Below, piece by piece: positions 7,693-16,320 of a DNA stretch of 64,000 bases. This DNA is from Gaiella sp038230035 (GTDB lineage: Bacteria; Actinomycetota; Thermoleophilia; Gaiellales; Gaiellaceae). A model generated the notes under the pieces. That model was not told the origin of the DNA, ran no database searches, and was given only the letters and a program-made list of their open reading frames with translations. Each line of letters begins with the position of its first letter. Positions within the stretch are counted from its first letter, which is position 1. The DNA is taken from contig JBBRNX010000007.1 of NCBI GenBank assembly GCA_038230035.1, forward strand, positions 62,001 through 126,000, written 5' to 3'. The translations under genes and the position numbers were made by a program.

Positions 7693-8648
7693 TGGCTCTG
7701 ACGCTTGTCTTCGTCGAGCACCACGATGGCGAGCTGCAGAAGGGCTCACTCGGTGTGCTCGGCAAGGCGATCGCCCTCGGCGGCGAGGTTGCCGGTGTCG
7801 TCTTGGGAGCGTCACAGGAGGTAGCTGCCGCAGCGGCGACCTACGGGGCCGCCGTCTACGCCTGCGACGACACGGCGCTCGCCGCTCCGCTCCCGCAGCC
7901 GCGCGTCGATGCCCTCGAAGCCCTCGTCACGGAGACCGGTGCCGAGACGGTGCTGTTCGCGGCGTCGGTGCTCGCTGCAGATGTCGCTGCCGGCCTCGCC
8001 GCTCGTCTCGGGGCAGGGCTCAACTGGGACCTGACGGATCTGCGGCTCGAGGGCGGCGACCTTGTCGGGACCCGACCAGCGCTGGGAGACACGGTCGTCG
8101 TCGACGTCGCCTGGAAGGGAACGCCGCGGATCGGCCTCGTCCGGGCTGGTACGTTCGAGCCGGCCGAGCCGACCGGCGGAGCCGAGGTCAGACCCTTCGC
8201 TTCTGCCTTCCAGGACTTCTCGTCGCAGGCGCAGCTGATCGAGCGGACGCACGAGGAGTCGTCCGGTCCGTCGATCGAGGACGCCGACGTGATCGTGGCC
8301 GGCGGCCGCGGCCTCGGTCGGGCAGAGAACTTCTCGCTCTGCGAAGCACTCGCCAAGACTCTCGGCGGCGCGGTCGCGGCGACACGTGCGGTCGTCGATG
8401 CAGGCTGGTACCCGTACTCGGCGCAGGTCGGGCAGACCGGCAAGTCGGTCTCGCCGCGCCTCTACATCGCCTGCGGCATCTCGGGCGCGATCCAGCACAA
8501 GGTCGGGATGCAGAGCTCCGGCACGATCGTCGCGATCAACAAGGATCCAAACGCGCCGATCTTCGACTTCGCCGACCTGGGAGTGGTGGGAGACGTGGAA
8601 CAGATACTCCCGAAGCTCACCGAGCTTCTTCAGGCGCGCGGCGCATGA
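7692..8648 (+). CDS. etfA: Electron transfer flavoprotein alpha subunit
   Basis: A 318-residue large subunit. The C-terminal FAD domain is recognised by VAGGRGLGRAENF, the SAQVGQTGKSVSP segment and the end of the FAD site, GAIQHKVGMQSSGTIVAIN. It carries the redox-active FAD and delivers electrons to the quinone oxidoreductase encoded immediately downstream, whose start overlaps this stop as ATGA. Length and motif spacing are normal. Confidence 0.95.
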   Translation: MALTLVFVEHHDGELQKGSLGVLGKAIALGGEVAGVVLGASQEVAAAAATYGAAVYACDDTALAAPLPQPRVDALEALVTETGAETVLFAASVLAADVAAGLAARLGAGLNWDLTDLRLEGGDLVGTRPALGDTVVVDVAWKGTPRIGLVRAGTFEPAEPTGGAEVRPFASAFQDFSSQAQLIERTHEESSGPSIEDADVIVAGGRGLGRAENFSLCEALAKTLGGAVAATRAVVDAGWYPYSAQVGQTGKSVSPRLYIACGISGAIQHKVGMQSSGTIVAINKDPNAPIFDFADLGVVGDVEQILPKLTELLQARGA

Positions 8649-10360
8649 GGCGCAAGCCCGCAGGAGTCAGGCCCGCCGACTTTGCCCCGTCGTTCGCAGC
8701 AGCCGACGCGATCTCGGCGCCGACCGACCCTGCTGCGGAGCGCATCGAAGTCGGTGTGCTGATCGTGGGCGGCGGCCCGGGAGGGTTGGCTTGTGCGATC
8801 CGGCTTGGCCAGCTGCTCGAGGAACACCCCGAGGTCGCGGAGCGTCTCGGCGACGTGCCGGTCGCGGTGGTGGAGAAAGGGAAGCAGCCCGGCTCGCACC
8901 TTCTCTCGGGCGCAGTCGTCAACCCGCGGTCGCTCCGAAAGCTCTTCGGCGAGCGGCTGAGCATGGAGGACATCCCGACGTACGGGCAGGTGCCTGGCGA
9001 GGCGGTCTACATGCTGACGCGCGGCTCGGCGTTCCGCATCCCGCCGCCGCCGCCGATGCGCAACCACGGCAACTGGATTCTGTCGCTGTCGCAGCTCGGT
9101 CGCTTCCTGGGTGAGCAGGCTGAGGGTGTCGGCGCGGCGATTCTCCCGGAGACCAGCGCGGAGAAGCTCCTCGTCGAGCACGGCCGCGTCGTCGGTATCC
9201 GTACCGGCGACAAGGGGCGCGGCCGAGACGGGCAGCCGCTGCCGAACTTCGAGGCAGCCTCCGACATCGTCGCGAAGACAACGGTTCTCGCCGAGGGCAC
9301 GCAGGGTCACCTCACGGCTGCCGCGATGGAGCACTTCGGCCTCCACGGCCGGAACCGGCAGGTGTGGGCGCTCGGGGTCAAGGAGGTCTGGAGGGTGCCG
9401 CGCCCCCTGCGGAGGATCGTCCACACGATGGGCTGGCCGCTGCGCAAGAGCGCGCGCTTCGGCGAGTTCGGCGGCTCGTTCGTGTACCCGATGGGAGATG
9501 ACCACGTCTCGGTCGGCTTCGTCGTCGGGCTCGAGTACCGGGACATCGAGCTGTCGGCGCACGATCTGCTGCAGGAGTTCAAGACGCATCCGAAGATCCA
9601 GCGGATCCTCGCCGGCGGCGAGCGGGTCGGCTGGGGCGCGAAGACGATCACGGAGGGCGGGTTCCTCTCGCTGCCGTCGCGCCTCAACGCTCCGGGACTG
9701 GCGCTCGTCGGAGAGGGCGCCGGCCTCGTCAACGTGCCGCGATTGAAGGGTGTGCACTACGCCATCGAGTCGGGGCTGCTCGCGGCTGAGGCGATCTTCC
9801 GCTCCTTCCAGCCGGGCGAGGCCCACACCCGTGTCGGTGCGCTCGACTCCTACGACAAGTCGCTGCGCGAGAGCTACGTATGGAAGGAGCTGCGCGCGGT
9901 CAGGAACATGCGCCAGGTCTTCGACAAGGGATTCTTCGTCGGGGGTGCACTTGCGAGCGGGATGATCGTCTCGAAGGGTCATCTGCCGCCGAAGGACTTC
10001 TCGACGGAGCCGAATGCCGCGGCGACGCTCATTCGGACCGGCCGGGCGGCAAAGTACCCGCCGAGTGACGGGAAGTTCACCTTCGACAAGCTCTCGTCGG
10101 TGTTCGCGTCGGGGAACCGAACACGTGACGATCAGCCCAACCACCTCGTCGTTCGCCGCACGGTGCCTCGCGACTTGGCCGAGATGTGGGCCTGGATGTG
10201 CCCGGCGCAGGTCTACGAAGTGGGGAACGACAGGGGCGACGGGACCGTCTCCGTGAACGTGACGCCGGCGAACTGCGTGCAGTGCGGTGCGATCAGCGCC
10301 AAGGGCGGCCGGCTCACCCCGCCCGAGGGCGGCTCCGGGCCCGAGTACACGCTCACCTGA
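8645..10360 (+). CDS. ETF:quinone oxidoreductase (FixC/ETF-QO type) lacking one Fe-S cysteine
   Basis: A 571-residue flavoprotein with an N-terminal FAD motif VGGGPGGLACAIRLG (about residue 40) and the ETF-QO body through ALVGEGAGLVNVPRLKG. It should pass electrons from ETF to membrane quinone. The C-terminal cluster region keeps Cys519 (CPAQVYEV), Cys544 and Cys547 (NCVQC), with the same spacing as mammalian ETF-QO. The fourth ligand position, three residues after the second CxxC cysteine, is Ile550, and the loop to PEGG is shortened. The cluster may be altered ([3Fe-4S], or a non-Cys ligand). The start overlaps the etfA stop (ATGA). Confidence 0.9.
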   Translation: MRRKPAGVRPADFAPSFAAADAISAPTDPAAERIEVGVLIVGGGPGGLACAIRLGQLLEEHPEVAERLGDVPVAVVEKGKQPGSHLLSGAVVNPRSLRKLFGERLSMEDIPTYGQVPGEAVYMLTRGSAFRIPPPPPMRNHGNWILSLSQLGRFLGEQAEGVGAAILPETSAEKLLVEHGRVVGIRTGDKGRGRDGQPLPNFEAASDIVAKTTVLAEGTQGHLTAAAMEHFGLHGRNRQVWALGVKEVWRVPRPLRRIVHTMGWPLRKSARFGEFGGSFVYPMGDDHVSVGFVVGLEYRDIELSAHDLLQEFKTHPKIQRILAGGERVGWGAKTITEGGFLSLPSRLNAPGLALVGEGAGLVNVPRLKGVHYAIESGLLAAEAIFRSFQPGEAHTRVGALDSYDKSLRESYVWKELRAVRNMRQVFDKGFFVGGALASGMIVSKGHLPPKDFSTEPNAAATLIRTGRAAKYPPSDGKFTFDKLSSVFASGNRTRDDQPNHLVVRRTVPRDLAEMWAWMCPAQVYEVGNDRGDGTVSVNVTPANCVQCGAISAKGGRLTPPEGGSGPEYTLT

Positions 10361-10372
10361 CCTGACGAGCGA

Positions 10373-10400
10373 GCAAGGGCCGCCCGCAGGCGGCCCTTGC
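10373..10400. terminator. Strong stem-loop after the ETF operon
   Basis: GCAAGGGCCGCC and GGCGGCCCTTGC form a perfect 12-bp stem with a CGCA loop between two convergent genes. There is no good U-tract on the plus side. It probably acts in both directions. Confidence 0.7.
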
Positions 10401-10426
10401 ATGTTGCCGTTGGTGGTCGCGAAGCT

Positions 10427-11128
10427 CTAGGTGAGGTGCTTCTGCTTCGAGATCGCGCCGGCGAGGAGGTCACCGGTCATGAACATGTGGGCATACGCTG
10501 CCTGGTAGTCCTTCGCAGCAGCGCCGTAGTTGCCGGCTGCGTAGGCGTCGAGCTGATTCTTGAGCTCGAGCACATGGCCGAGCAGGTCGTTCTGGACTGC
10601 CAGCTTCGGCAGACCTGTGGCGGTCGCGAGGAAGGCGCCGAACTTGACCGTGTAGGTCTTCAGGTTGGCGACAGCCTTCGCCTGGCCGGTCTTGTCCTTC
10701 TTGGCAACGGCGACGGTGTAGTTGACGAAGAACTTGATGTGGTCGCGCCACATGAACTTGCCGTTCAGGAACGCGTTCCCGGCGGTCTTGCCGTACACAG
10801 CTGCGATCGACTGCGACAACGCAACCGAGTTCCGATCGAGCGCTTTCGCAGCGGCGGGGAACGCGGGGGACCCCTTCACACCGAGATTCGTCGCGTTCAT
10901 CGCAAGGGCGGCATGCTCACCGAGCTGCCGGCCAAGAAGCGCCCGCAGATCAGACGCCGTGAGACCGGCGGTCGAGCGGAGGCTCTGCTGCGCATGGGCA
11001 GCGTGGCTCGTGCTTGCAAGGCTGTCGACAGTCGTGCCAGACGAGGCCGTGCCGACCGACGCCACAACGGCGAATAATCCTGCGACAACGAGTGCGGCCG
11101 CGGCCGCGAAGAGTGCTTTCAGACGCAT
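10427..11128 (-). CDS. Secreted helical protein of unknown function
   Basis: A 233-residue protein with a signal peptide: the MRLK start, a hydrophobic core around residues 5-22, then an Ala/Ser-rich cleavage region. The ATG at 11128 is supported by AAAGGG six bases upstream. The mature part is almost all helical, with two related halves: LRALLGRQLGEHAALAMNAT, then MWRDHIKFFVNYTVAV and LLGHVLELKNQLDAY. This suggests a four-helix-bundle family seen in exported Gram-positive proteins. There are no cysteines and no metal motif beyond scattered histidines. It converges with the ETF operon across a shared terminator. Confidence 0.75.
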   Translation of the reverse strand: MRLKALFAAAAALVVAGLFAVVASVGTASSGTTVDSLASTSHAAHAQQSLRSTAGLTASDLRALLGRQLGEHAALAMNATNLGVKGSPAFPAAAKALDRNSVALSQSIAAVYGKTAGNAFLNGKFMWRDHIKFFVNYTVAVAKKDKTGQAKAVANLKTYTVKFGAFLATATGLPKLAVQNDLLGHVLELKNQLDAYAAGNYGAAAKDYQAAYAHMFMTGDLLAGAISKQKHLT

Positions 11129-11212
11129 TAGGAACCCTTTCAAAGGTCTTCAATGGAGAGCTGCGCCTGATTCGCCAGCTGAGACAGACCGGTTCGTCTC
11201 GTTCGGCGACGT

Positions 11213-12433
11213 CTACTTCCGAGGCTGTCGTGCCGCCCAGGCCTCGACCATCGCGACTCGCTGCTCGAGCGTCGGGTGGTTCTCGAGGATCAGGTAGGCC
11301 CACGTCGGCGGGCTTGGATCGGAGGCGTCGGTGTTCGCGAATGACACGAAGAGACGGCGCGCTGCTTGCGGGTCGTGGGTCGTCTGCAGTGCTTTCCAGT
11401 CGGCCTCGGCCTCCATGCGGCGGGAGATCCAGGCCTGCACGGGCGCTGCGGCGAGCTGAAGTGCTACGACGACGAGAAGGCCGAGGGGAACCGCCTCGGC
11501 TCGCGCCATACCGCCGCGCCGGCGGGTGGCGAGCGCGATCAGATAGGTCCCGGGCAGCGCGAAGAGCGCGTACCACGCGAGGCCTTTCGGCAGATGCTTG
11601 CTCGAGTGGTGGCCGAGCTCGTGGGCCATGACGACGTTCACGACCCGCTTCGAGTAGCGGCCGTCGAGGAGCGTGTCCCAGAGTACGACCCGTCGTGAAG
11701 AGCCGATCCCGACAGCATACGCGTTGACCTGATCGGTGGTGTCGCTGACTTTCTCGACGCGAAACGGAATCTGCGGCAGGCCCTGGGCGCGCTCGTCCGC
11801 TCGTGCTGCGGCTAGCAGCTTGGGGTCGCTCAGAGGCTTCGTCCCGAGCGTGACGAGGTAGGGCAGCAGGAGTTGGAAGCCGGTGCCGATCGCGACGAAG
11901 ACCAACGCTCCCGGTAGCCACCACATCCTTGGGAGCTTCTGCGCGATCGCCATCACGATCACGAGCGCGAGGCAGATGGACAGGAACGCCGCGCCGAGCT
12001 GAGCCCAGTCTCCCGTCGCCCATGCGATGTACCCCTCGCTCGACGCGTCGTGGCGGCGGTCCCACCAGTGCTGTGCGATGCCGAACGGAAGGTTGCTGAG
12101 CCAGACGAGTGCGAGGCCGACCATGCCGAGGAGCATCCCGGTGCCGATCGGACCGGCCGCAGACTGGCGTGCGAACGCTGCACCCCGCTTCGCGTACAGG
12201 GCGAGCACGCCGAGTGTCGCGACCTGCGACGCGAGCCAGTCCCAGTTGCCGAACCGCTCGTACCGCGCCGCGCGTCGGACGGTTGCTGCTCCGAAGGTCG
12301 CTGCCGAATCCACATGTCGCAGGCGGAGGTCTCCCGGTACCGCCGTCCGGAGCAGGAAGGTCGCAGCGATTGCCCAGCAGACGGCCGCGATTCCGAGTAC
12401 CGCGAGACGGCGTGCGGTCAGGTGGCGGCCCAC
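11213..12433 (-). CDS. M48-family membrane metalloprotease (Ste24/HtpX-like)
   Basis: A 406-residue integral membrane protease. The zinc motif HELGHH lies near residue 265 and the third ligand is in RRMEAEADWK. About five to six membrane helices surround it, as in CAAX prenyl protease Ste24 homologues. The sequence begins at a GTG (12433-12431) inside the end of the DUF4389 gene (16-base overlap) where the first helix starts, so the two genes are coupled. A long in-frame extension upstream is antisense-like filler and was not used. Its likely role is membrane-protein quality control; the substrate is unknown. Confidence 0.85.
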   Translation of the reverse strand: MGRHLTARRLAVLGIAAVCWAIAATFLLRTAVPGDLRLRHVDSAATFGAATVRRAARYERFGNWDWLASQVATLGVLALYAKRGAAFARQSAAGPIGTGMLLGMVGLALVWLSNLPFGIAQHWWDRRHDASSEGYIAWATGDWAQLGAAFLSICLALVIVMAIAQKLPRMWWLPGALVFVAIGTGFQLLLPYLVTLGTKPLSDPKLLAAARADERAQGLPQIPFRVEKVSDTTDQVNAYAVGIGSSRRVVLWDTLLDGRYSKRVVNVVMAHELGHHSSKHLPKGLAWYALFALPGTYLIALATRRRGGMARAEAVPLGLLVVVALQLAAAPVQAWISRRMEAEADWKALQTTHDPQAARRLFVSFANTDASDPSPPTWAYLILENHPTLEQRVAMVEAWAARQPRK

Positions 12434-13698
12434 GGTGCCAGATCGAGGGCGAGCTGTTCCGGCTCGGGCGGGAGCCTCTCGAGTGTCGGCGCAGCGTAGG
12501 GGTACTGCGCTGTGAGCAGGAACGAGTAGGCCCACGTTTGCGCCTGGTAGCGGATCGCGGCGGCCCCGATGTCGCGCAAGCCTGAAGGCATCCGGCCACG
12601 GACGAGCGCGTACCACCAGCCGAGGAAGGCAACCGTGTTGGCGATGCCGCTGTACGCGATGGCGACGATGATCGCCGGGATGACGAGAATGCCCCGAAAG
12701 AGGAGCCCGGCCCGCGGCTGGCGCTCGGGTGGGTCGATCACGAGGTCGATCGGGTAGCTCCCTTCCTTGCCGACGAAACCGGGGAACGGCCCGCCGACGA
12801 GACCGAGGAACGACGAGACATGGGCTGAGTACCGCACGTACGCCGCGAGGAAGCGGTGCAGCGGGAGTGGCAGGCGTGCGATGAACAGCGCGATCAGCCA
12901 GCCTGCAAACGACGCCAAAATGGCGGGAATCGTCCACAGGAAGAGCCACACGAGATGCGGCAGCACGAGCAGTCCGCGGAAGAGGACGAGCAGCCGTGCG
13001 CGGCCGAGATCGTCGTTCACCTCGATGCGGATCGGATGCTGCGGCAGCTCCTGCTGCCCGGCGAACCGCGGGTCAGTCGACGGGTAGCGATCGGTGAGGA
13101 GCAGCAGGTACGCGTAGGTCTGCGCGGTGTAGCCGAGGCTGTAGACGCCGACATCGCGCAACCCGCGCGGCATCCTGCCGCGGACGAGGGATGCGAACCA
13201 GCCGAGGAATGCGGCGGCCGACCCGAGGGTGCCGGCTCCGGCAAACGTGGTCGTTGGATCGCGCCGCAGATTGAGCGACCCGCCGACCCCGCCGGTGAGC
13301 CCGACAACGATCAATGCCGGTAGTGCCAGGAAGAGCCTGAAGAATACTGTCCAGCGCCTTTGCCGCACCGGCTCGTGGATCTCGACGTCGACGGGGTACG
13401 CCCCGAGGAGGCTGAAACCGGGGTAGGGGTTCGCGACGAGGTGGAAGTATGCGTTCACGCGCGTCGTGTAACGGACGTATGAGGTCAGGAACTCGTGGAT
13501 GCCGTTCGGCACGCGTCCGTGCACCAATGCGATCAGCCACGCGACGATCACTACGAAGAACGCCGCGACGGACCAGAAGGCGACGACGATGTACACCGGG
13601 ATAGCGAGGAAGAGCCGGAAGAGCACCGTTGCACGTGAGCGCACGAGGTCGTCGGTGACGACAAGACGTACGGGGCGATCGGCCATGTCTTCGTGCAT
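12418..13698 (-). CDS. DUF4389 membrane protein with internally duplicated architecture
   Basis: A 426-residue protein made of four DUF4389-type units arranged as a duplicated pair. Each unit has a basic-acidic start (VRLVVTDDL, VEIHEPV, IRIEVNDDL, LVIDPPE) followed by two hydrophobic helices and an FLGW/LVRGRMP..LRD-type loop. Units 1 and 3 match each other, as do units 2 and 4. The ATG at 13698 has a GATAAT hexamer six bases upstream; the ATG at 13686 (MADRP) is an alternative. Function is unknown. It heads a two-gene minus-strand unit with the M48 protease. Confidence 0.85.
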   Translation of the reverse strand: MHEDMADRPVRLVVTDDLVRSRATVLFRLFLAIPVYIVVAFWSVAAFFVVIVAWLIALVHGRVPNGIHEFLTSYVRYTTRVNAYFHLVANPYPGFSLLGAYPVDVEIHEPVRQRRWTVFFRLFLALPALIVVGLTGGVGGSLNLRRDPTTTFAGAGTLGSAAAFLGWFASLVRGRMPRGLRDVGVYSLGYTAQTYAYLLLLTDRYPSTDPRFAGQQELPQHPIRIEVNDDLGRARLLVLFRGLLVLPHLVWLFLWTIPAILASFAGWLIALFIARLPLPLHRFLAAYVRYSAHVSSFLGLVGGPFPGFVGKEGSYPIDLVIDPPERQPRAGLLFRGILVIPAIIVAIAYSGIANTVAFLGWWYALVRGRMPSGLRDIGAAAIRYQAQTWAYSFLLTAQYPYAAPTLERLPPEPEQLALDLAPWAAT

Positions 13699-13750
13699 CG
13701 CCCGATTATCGGCTCCCGGTCGGCGCGACACGACCCGCCAAACTTGTAGG

Positions 13751-13770
13751 GGCGAGGCTTGCCTCGCCCT
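13751..13770. repeat. Dispersed palindrome, copy 1 (GGCGAGGC-TT-GCCTCGCC)
   Basis: GGCGAGGCTTGCCTCGCCCT here is identical to the 20 bases at 50031-50050. It is palindromic and lies between divergent genes, upstream of the 13786 gene. Confidence 0.7.
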
Positions 13771-13773
13771 GAC

Positions 13774-13779
13774 TACGAT
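13774..13779 (+). promoter_or_regulatory. Candidate -10 element TACGAT
   Basis: TACGAT plus six bases (CGGAAG) precedes the ATG at 13786. The GGAAG is too close to the ATG to act as a ribosome-binding site. Confidence 0.45.
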
Positions 13780-13785
13780 CGGAAG

Positions 13786-14718
13786 ATGCCCGAGCCCGTC
13801 ACCCGCGACGACGTTCTCCGCGCGGCAGAGACGATTCGCGGCCGCGTTCATCGCACTCCGCTCCATACGGCATCGAGCCTCGGCAGCGTCTGGCTCAAAG
13901 CCGAGCTGTTCCAGAAGACAGGCTCCTTCAAGGTGCGCGGCGTCCTGAACAAGCTCATTTCGCTGACCGACGACGAGAAAGCACGCGGCGTAATCGGCAT
14001 CTCCGCGGGCAACCACGCGCAGGCGCTCGCTTGGGGGGCTGCCGCCGAAGGAACCGATGCGCTGGTCGTGATGTACCAGGGTGCGAGCGAAGCGAAGGTG
14101 GCTGCGACACGGGCCTACGGAGCGACGGTCGATCTCGAGGCAAAGGATGTCGGAGAAGCATTCGAGCGGCTGCATGCGCATGTCGCAGAGACAGGCCGCG
14201 TGCTCGTCCACCCGTTCGACGATCCGCTCGTGATCGCAGGCCAGGGCACACTCGCGCTCGAGCTGCTCGCTGACGCGCCCGACGTAGAGACGATCCTCGT
14301 GTCGGCTGGCGGCGGCGGCCTATCGTCGGGTGTCGCAGCTGCAGTGTCGGATCGAGCGCAGGTGATCGTCGTCGAGCCCGAAGGGTCCACGGCGGTCCAC
14401 TCCGGGTTGGCTGCGGGTCGATCGGTGCCCGTCCTACCCGAATCGGTCGCGGACGGGCTGTCGGCGCCGTTCGCCGGCGACACCGCGCTCGTAACACTCC
14501 GTGCCTGCTCCGCCGAGAGCATTCTCGTGCCCGAGGAGGCGATCCACGAGGCGTTCCGCTGGCTCTACTCCCGCGCGAAGCTCGCCTGTGAGCCGGCCGC
14601 CGCGACCGCGCTCGCACCGCTCCTTACCGGCCAAGTCAAGCGGGAAAATGTTGCTGTCGTCGTCTCGGGCGGCAACGTCTCAGCCCAAACCGCCTCTGCT
14701 ATCCTGGAAAAACGATGA
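13786..14718 (+). CDS. Threonine/serine dehydratase-like PLP enzyme, no ACT domain
   Basis: A 310-residue fold-type II PLP enzyme. The Schiff-base lysine is in KTGSFKVRGV (about residue 49), the substrate loop is SAGNHAQALA and the phosphate-binding glycine loop is SAGGGGLSSG. It would deaminate threonine to 2-oxobutyrate or serine to pyruvate in the cytosol. It lacks the regulatory ACT domain that the paralogue at 47443 has, so it is probably catabolic or a serine racemase-like variant. Its stop overlaps the rpmE start (ATGA). Confidence 0.85.
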   Translation: MPEPVTRDDVLRAAETIRGRVHRTPLHTASSLGSVWLKAELFQKTGSFKVRGVLNKLISLTDDEKARGVIGISAGNHAQALAWGAAAEGTDALVVMYQGASEAKVAATRAYGATVDLEAKDVGEAFERLHAHVAETGRVLVHPFDDPLVIAGQGTLALELLADAPDVETILVSAGGGGLSSGVAAAVSDRAQVIVVEPEGSTAVHSGLAAGRSVPVLPESVADGLSAPFAGDTALVTLRACSAESILVPEEAIHEAFRWLYSRAKLACEPAAATALAPLLTGQVKRENVAVVVSGGNVSAQTASAILEKR

Positions 14719-14933
14719 AGACCGACATCCATCCCGACTACGTGCTCGCGTCCGTGCGCTGCTCCTGCGGCAACGAGTTCGTGACACGGTCGACCAAGTC
14801 GGAGCTCCACGTCGAGGTCTGCTCGGCGTGTCACCCGTTCTACACGGGCAAGCAGAAGCTCATGGACAGCGGCGGTCGGGTGGAGCGCTTCCAGCGCCGC
14901 CTCGAGAAGGCCGGCGGCGCAAGCCGCGGCTAG
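14715..14933 (+). CDS. rpmE: 50S ribosomal protein L31, zinc-binding type
   Basis: A 72-residue L31 of the C+ type: CSCG (Cys16, Cys18) and CSACHPFYTGKQK (Cys37, Cys40) bind zinc. It begins MKTDIHPDY as expected. The order rpmE, DUF1385 gene, prfA, prmC, tsaC is a commonly conserved translation neighbourhood. Here two OsmC genes are inserted before prfA. Confidence 0.97.
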   Translation: MKTDIHPDYVLASVRCSCGNEFVTRSTKSELHVEVCSACHPFYTGKQKLMDSGGRVERFQRRLEKAGGASRG

Positions 14934-14936
14934 CGT
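14931..14936 (+). promoter_or_regulatory. Candidate -10 element TAGCGT
   Basis: TAGCGT overlaps the rpmE stop codon and is followed by six bases and the TTG start at 14943. Confidence 0.4.
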
Positions 14937-14942
14937 CCGCTC

Positions 14943-15854
14943 TTGGCGGCGACGATCGGGGGACAGGCTGTCCTCGAGGGCGTGATGATGCGGGCGCCCG
15001 GAAGCTGGGCGGTCGCGGTTCGACGGCCCGACGGCGGGATCGAGCGAGTCGTCAAGGACATCGTCTCGCCGATGCAGAAGCACCTGATCTGGCGGCTGCC
15101 GGTGATTCGCGGCGTCGTCGCGCTCGGAGAGTCGCTAGCGATCGGCTTCCGCGCACTGGCCATCTCCGCCAACGTCGCGACCCGCGAGGAGAACGACGAG
15201 GGCGAGGTCGAGACCGAGATCGGTCGCGGCACGATCATCTTCTCGTTCGTGATCGCGATCGGCTTCGCAATCGCACTCTTCAAGGTCGGGCCAGCTCTCC
15301 TCACCGACTGGATCGGCATCAAGGGAACGGGCTGGTTCGTGATCGTCGAAGGCTTGATCCGCGTCGGCATCCTCGTCGGCTACATCTCTCTCATCGGGCT
15401 GCTGCCGGATCTACGCCGGGTCTTCCAGTACCACGCCGCCGAGCACAAGGCGATCAACGCGCTCGAAGCCGGGGAAGAGCTCACCCCGGAGAACGTGCAG
15501 AAATGCAGTTTGATTCACCCACGTTGCGGAACAGCCTTTTTGCTCTGGGTAATGGTGATAGGCGTCTTCGTGTTCGCACTCGTCGGCAGGCCCCACTGGT
15601 ACTGGCTCGTCGCGAGTCGGATCCTGCTGCTGCCCTTCATCGCCGGGCTCGCCTACGAGTTGATCCGTTTCGCCGGCAAGCACCCGCAGAATCGCAGCTT
15701 GCGGATCCTGCTGGCGCCCGGCCTCTGGCTGCAGAGGCTCACGACCCGGCAGCCGTCACTCGACCAGATCGAGGTCTCGATCGGTGCGCTGCGCGAGGTG
15801 CTCGACCGTGAAGGCGGGCGCCTCGATCCGTCTCGGGTCGAGATCATGGCGTAG
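14943..15854 (+). CDS. DUF1385 (YqhQ-like) membrane protein
   Basis: A 303-residue protein whose N-terminus (TIGGQAVLEGVMMRAPGSWA) and middle (YHAAEHKAINALEAGEEL) are signatures of the DUF1385/YqhQ family, with about four membrane helices. Its molecular role is unknown; the family commonly neighbours prfA and rpmE. It uses a TTG start at 14943, because the conserved region begins immediately there and no in-frame ATG or GTG lies upstream of it. Confidence 0.9.
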   Translation: MAATIGGQAVLEGVMMRAPGSWAVAVRRPDGGIERVVKDIVSPMQKHLIWRLPVIRGVVALGESLAIGFRALAISANVATREENDEGEVETEIGRGTIIFSFVIAIGFAIALFKVGPALLTDWIGIKGTGWFVIVEGLIRVGILVGYISLIGLLPDLRRVFQYHAAEHKAINALEAGEELTPENVQKCSLIHPRCGTAFLLWVMVIGVFVFALVGRPHWYWLVASRILLLPFIAGLAYELIRFAGKHPQNRSLRILLAPGLWLQRLTTRQPSLDQIEVSIGALREVLDREGGRLDPSRVEIMA

Positions 15855-15870
15855 CCCGACAGGAGGAACG

Positions 15871-16320
15871 GTGCCGAGAATCGTTCGTATCGCAGAAGTC
15901 ACCTGGGAGGGGAGCATCGCGCGGGGCGGGGGCGTCGCCACCGCCCGGAGTTCGGGTGCGTTCACCCTGCCCGTCAACAATGCTTCGCGCATCGCCGATC
16001 CCGACGGGAAGACGAGCCCCGAGGAGTTGCTCGCGGCCGCCCATGCCACCTGCTTCACGATGTCGCTCGGCAGCGAGCTTGCTCGAGCCGGGACACCACC
16101 TGAGCATCTCGATGTCCGCTGCACGATCACGATGGACGAAGTCGAAGGCCGCGGTCACCAGATCATCCATTCTGCGATCGAGGCGACCGGTGTCGTCCCC
16201 GGCTGCGACGAAGCCGGCTTCGCGCAGGCGGCCGAGGCCGCCGACGCGGGCTGCCCCTTCTCGGCGCTCATCAAGGCGAGCGCGACGGTTTCGGTCACTG
16301 CGAGCCTGGAGGGAATCTGA
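15871..16320 (+). CDS. OsmC-family peroxidase-like protein, copy 1
   Basis: A 149-residue OsmC/Ohr-fold protein. The two redox cysteines are present, the first in AAAHATCFTMSLG and the second in DAGCPFSALIKA, as in hydroperoxide reductases. Start GTG at 15871 with AGGAGG at 15861-15866. The stop overlaps the start of the second OsmC gene (TGATG). It probably detoxifies organic hydroperoxides using a dithiol cofactor. Confidence 0.88.
   Translation: MPRIVRIAEVTWEGSIARGGGVATARSSGAFTLPVNNASRIADPDGKTSPEELLAAAHATCFTMSLGSELARAGTPPEHLDVRCTITMDEVEGRGHQIIHSAIEATGVVPGCDEAGFAQAAEAADAGCPFSALIKASATVSVTASLEGI

Noticed and set aside
7661..8644. In-frame upstream extension of the ETF-QO gene through etfA
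   Set aside because: The extension is arginine-rich out-of-frame translation of etfA. The ATG at 8645 with the ATGA overlap fits the family N-terminus.
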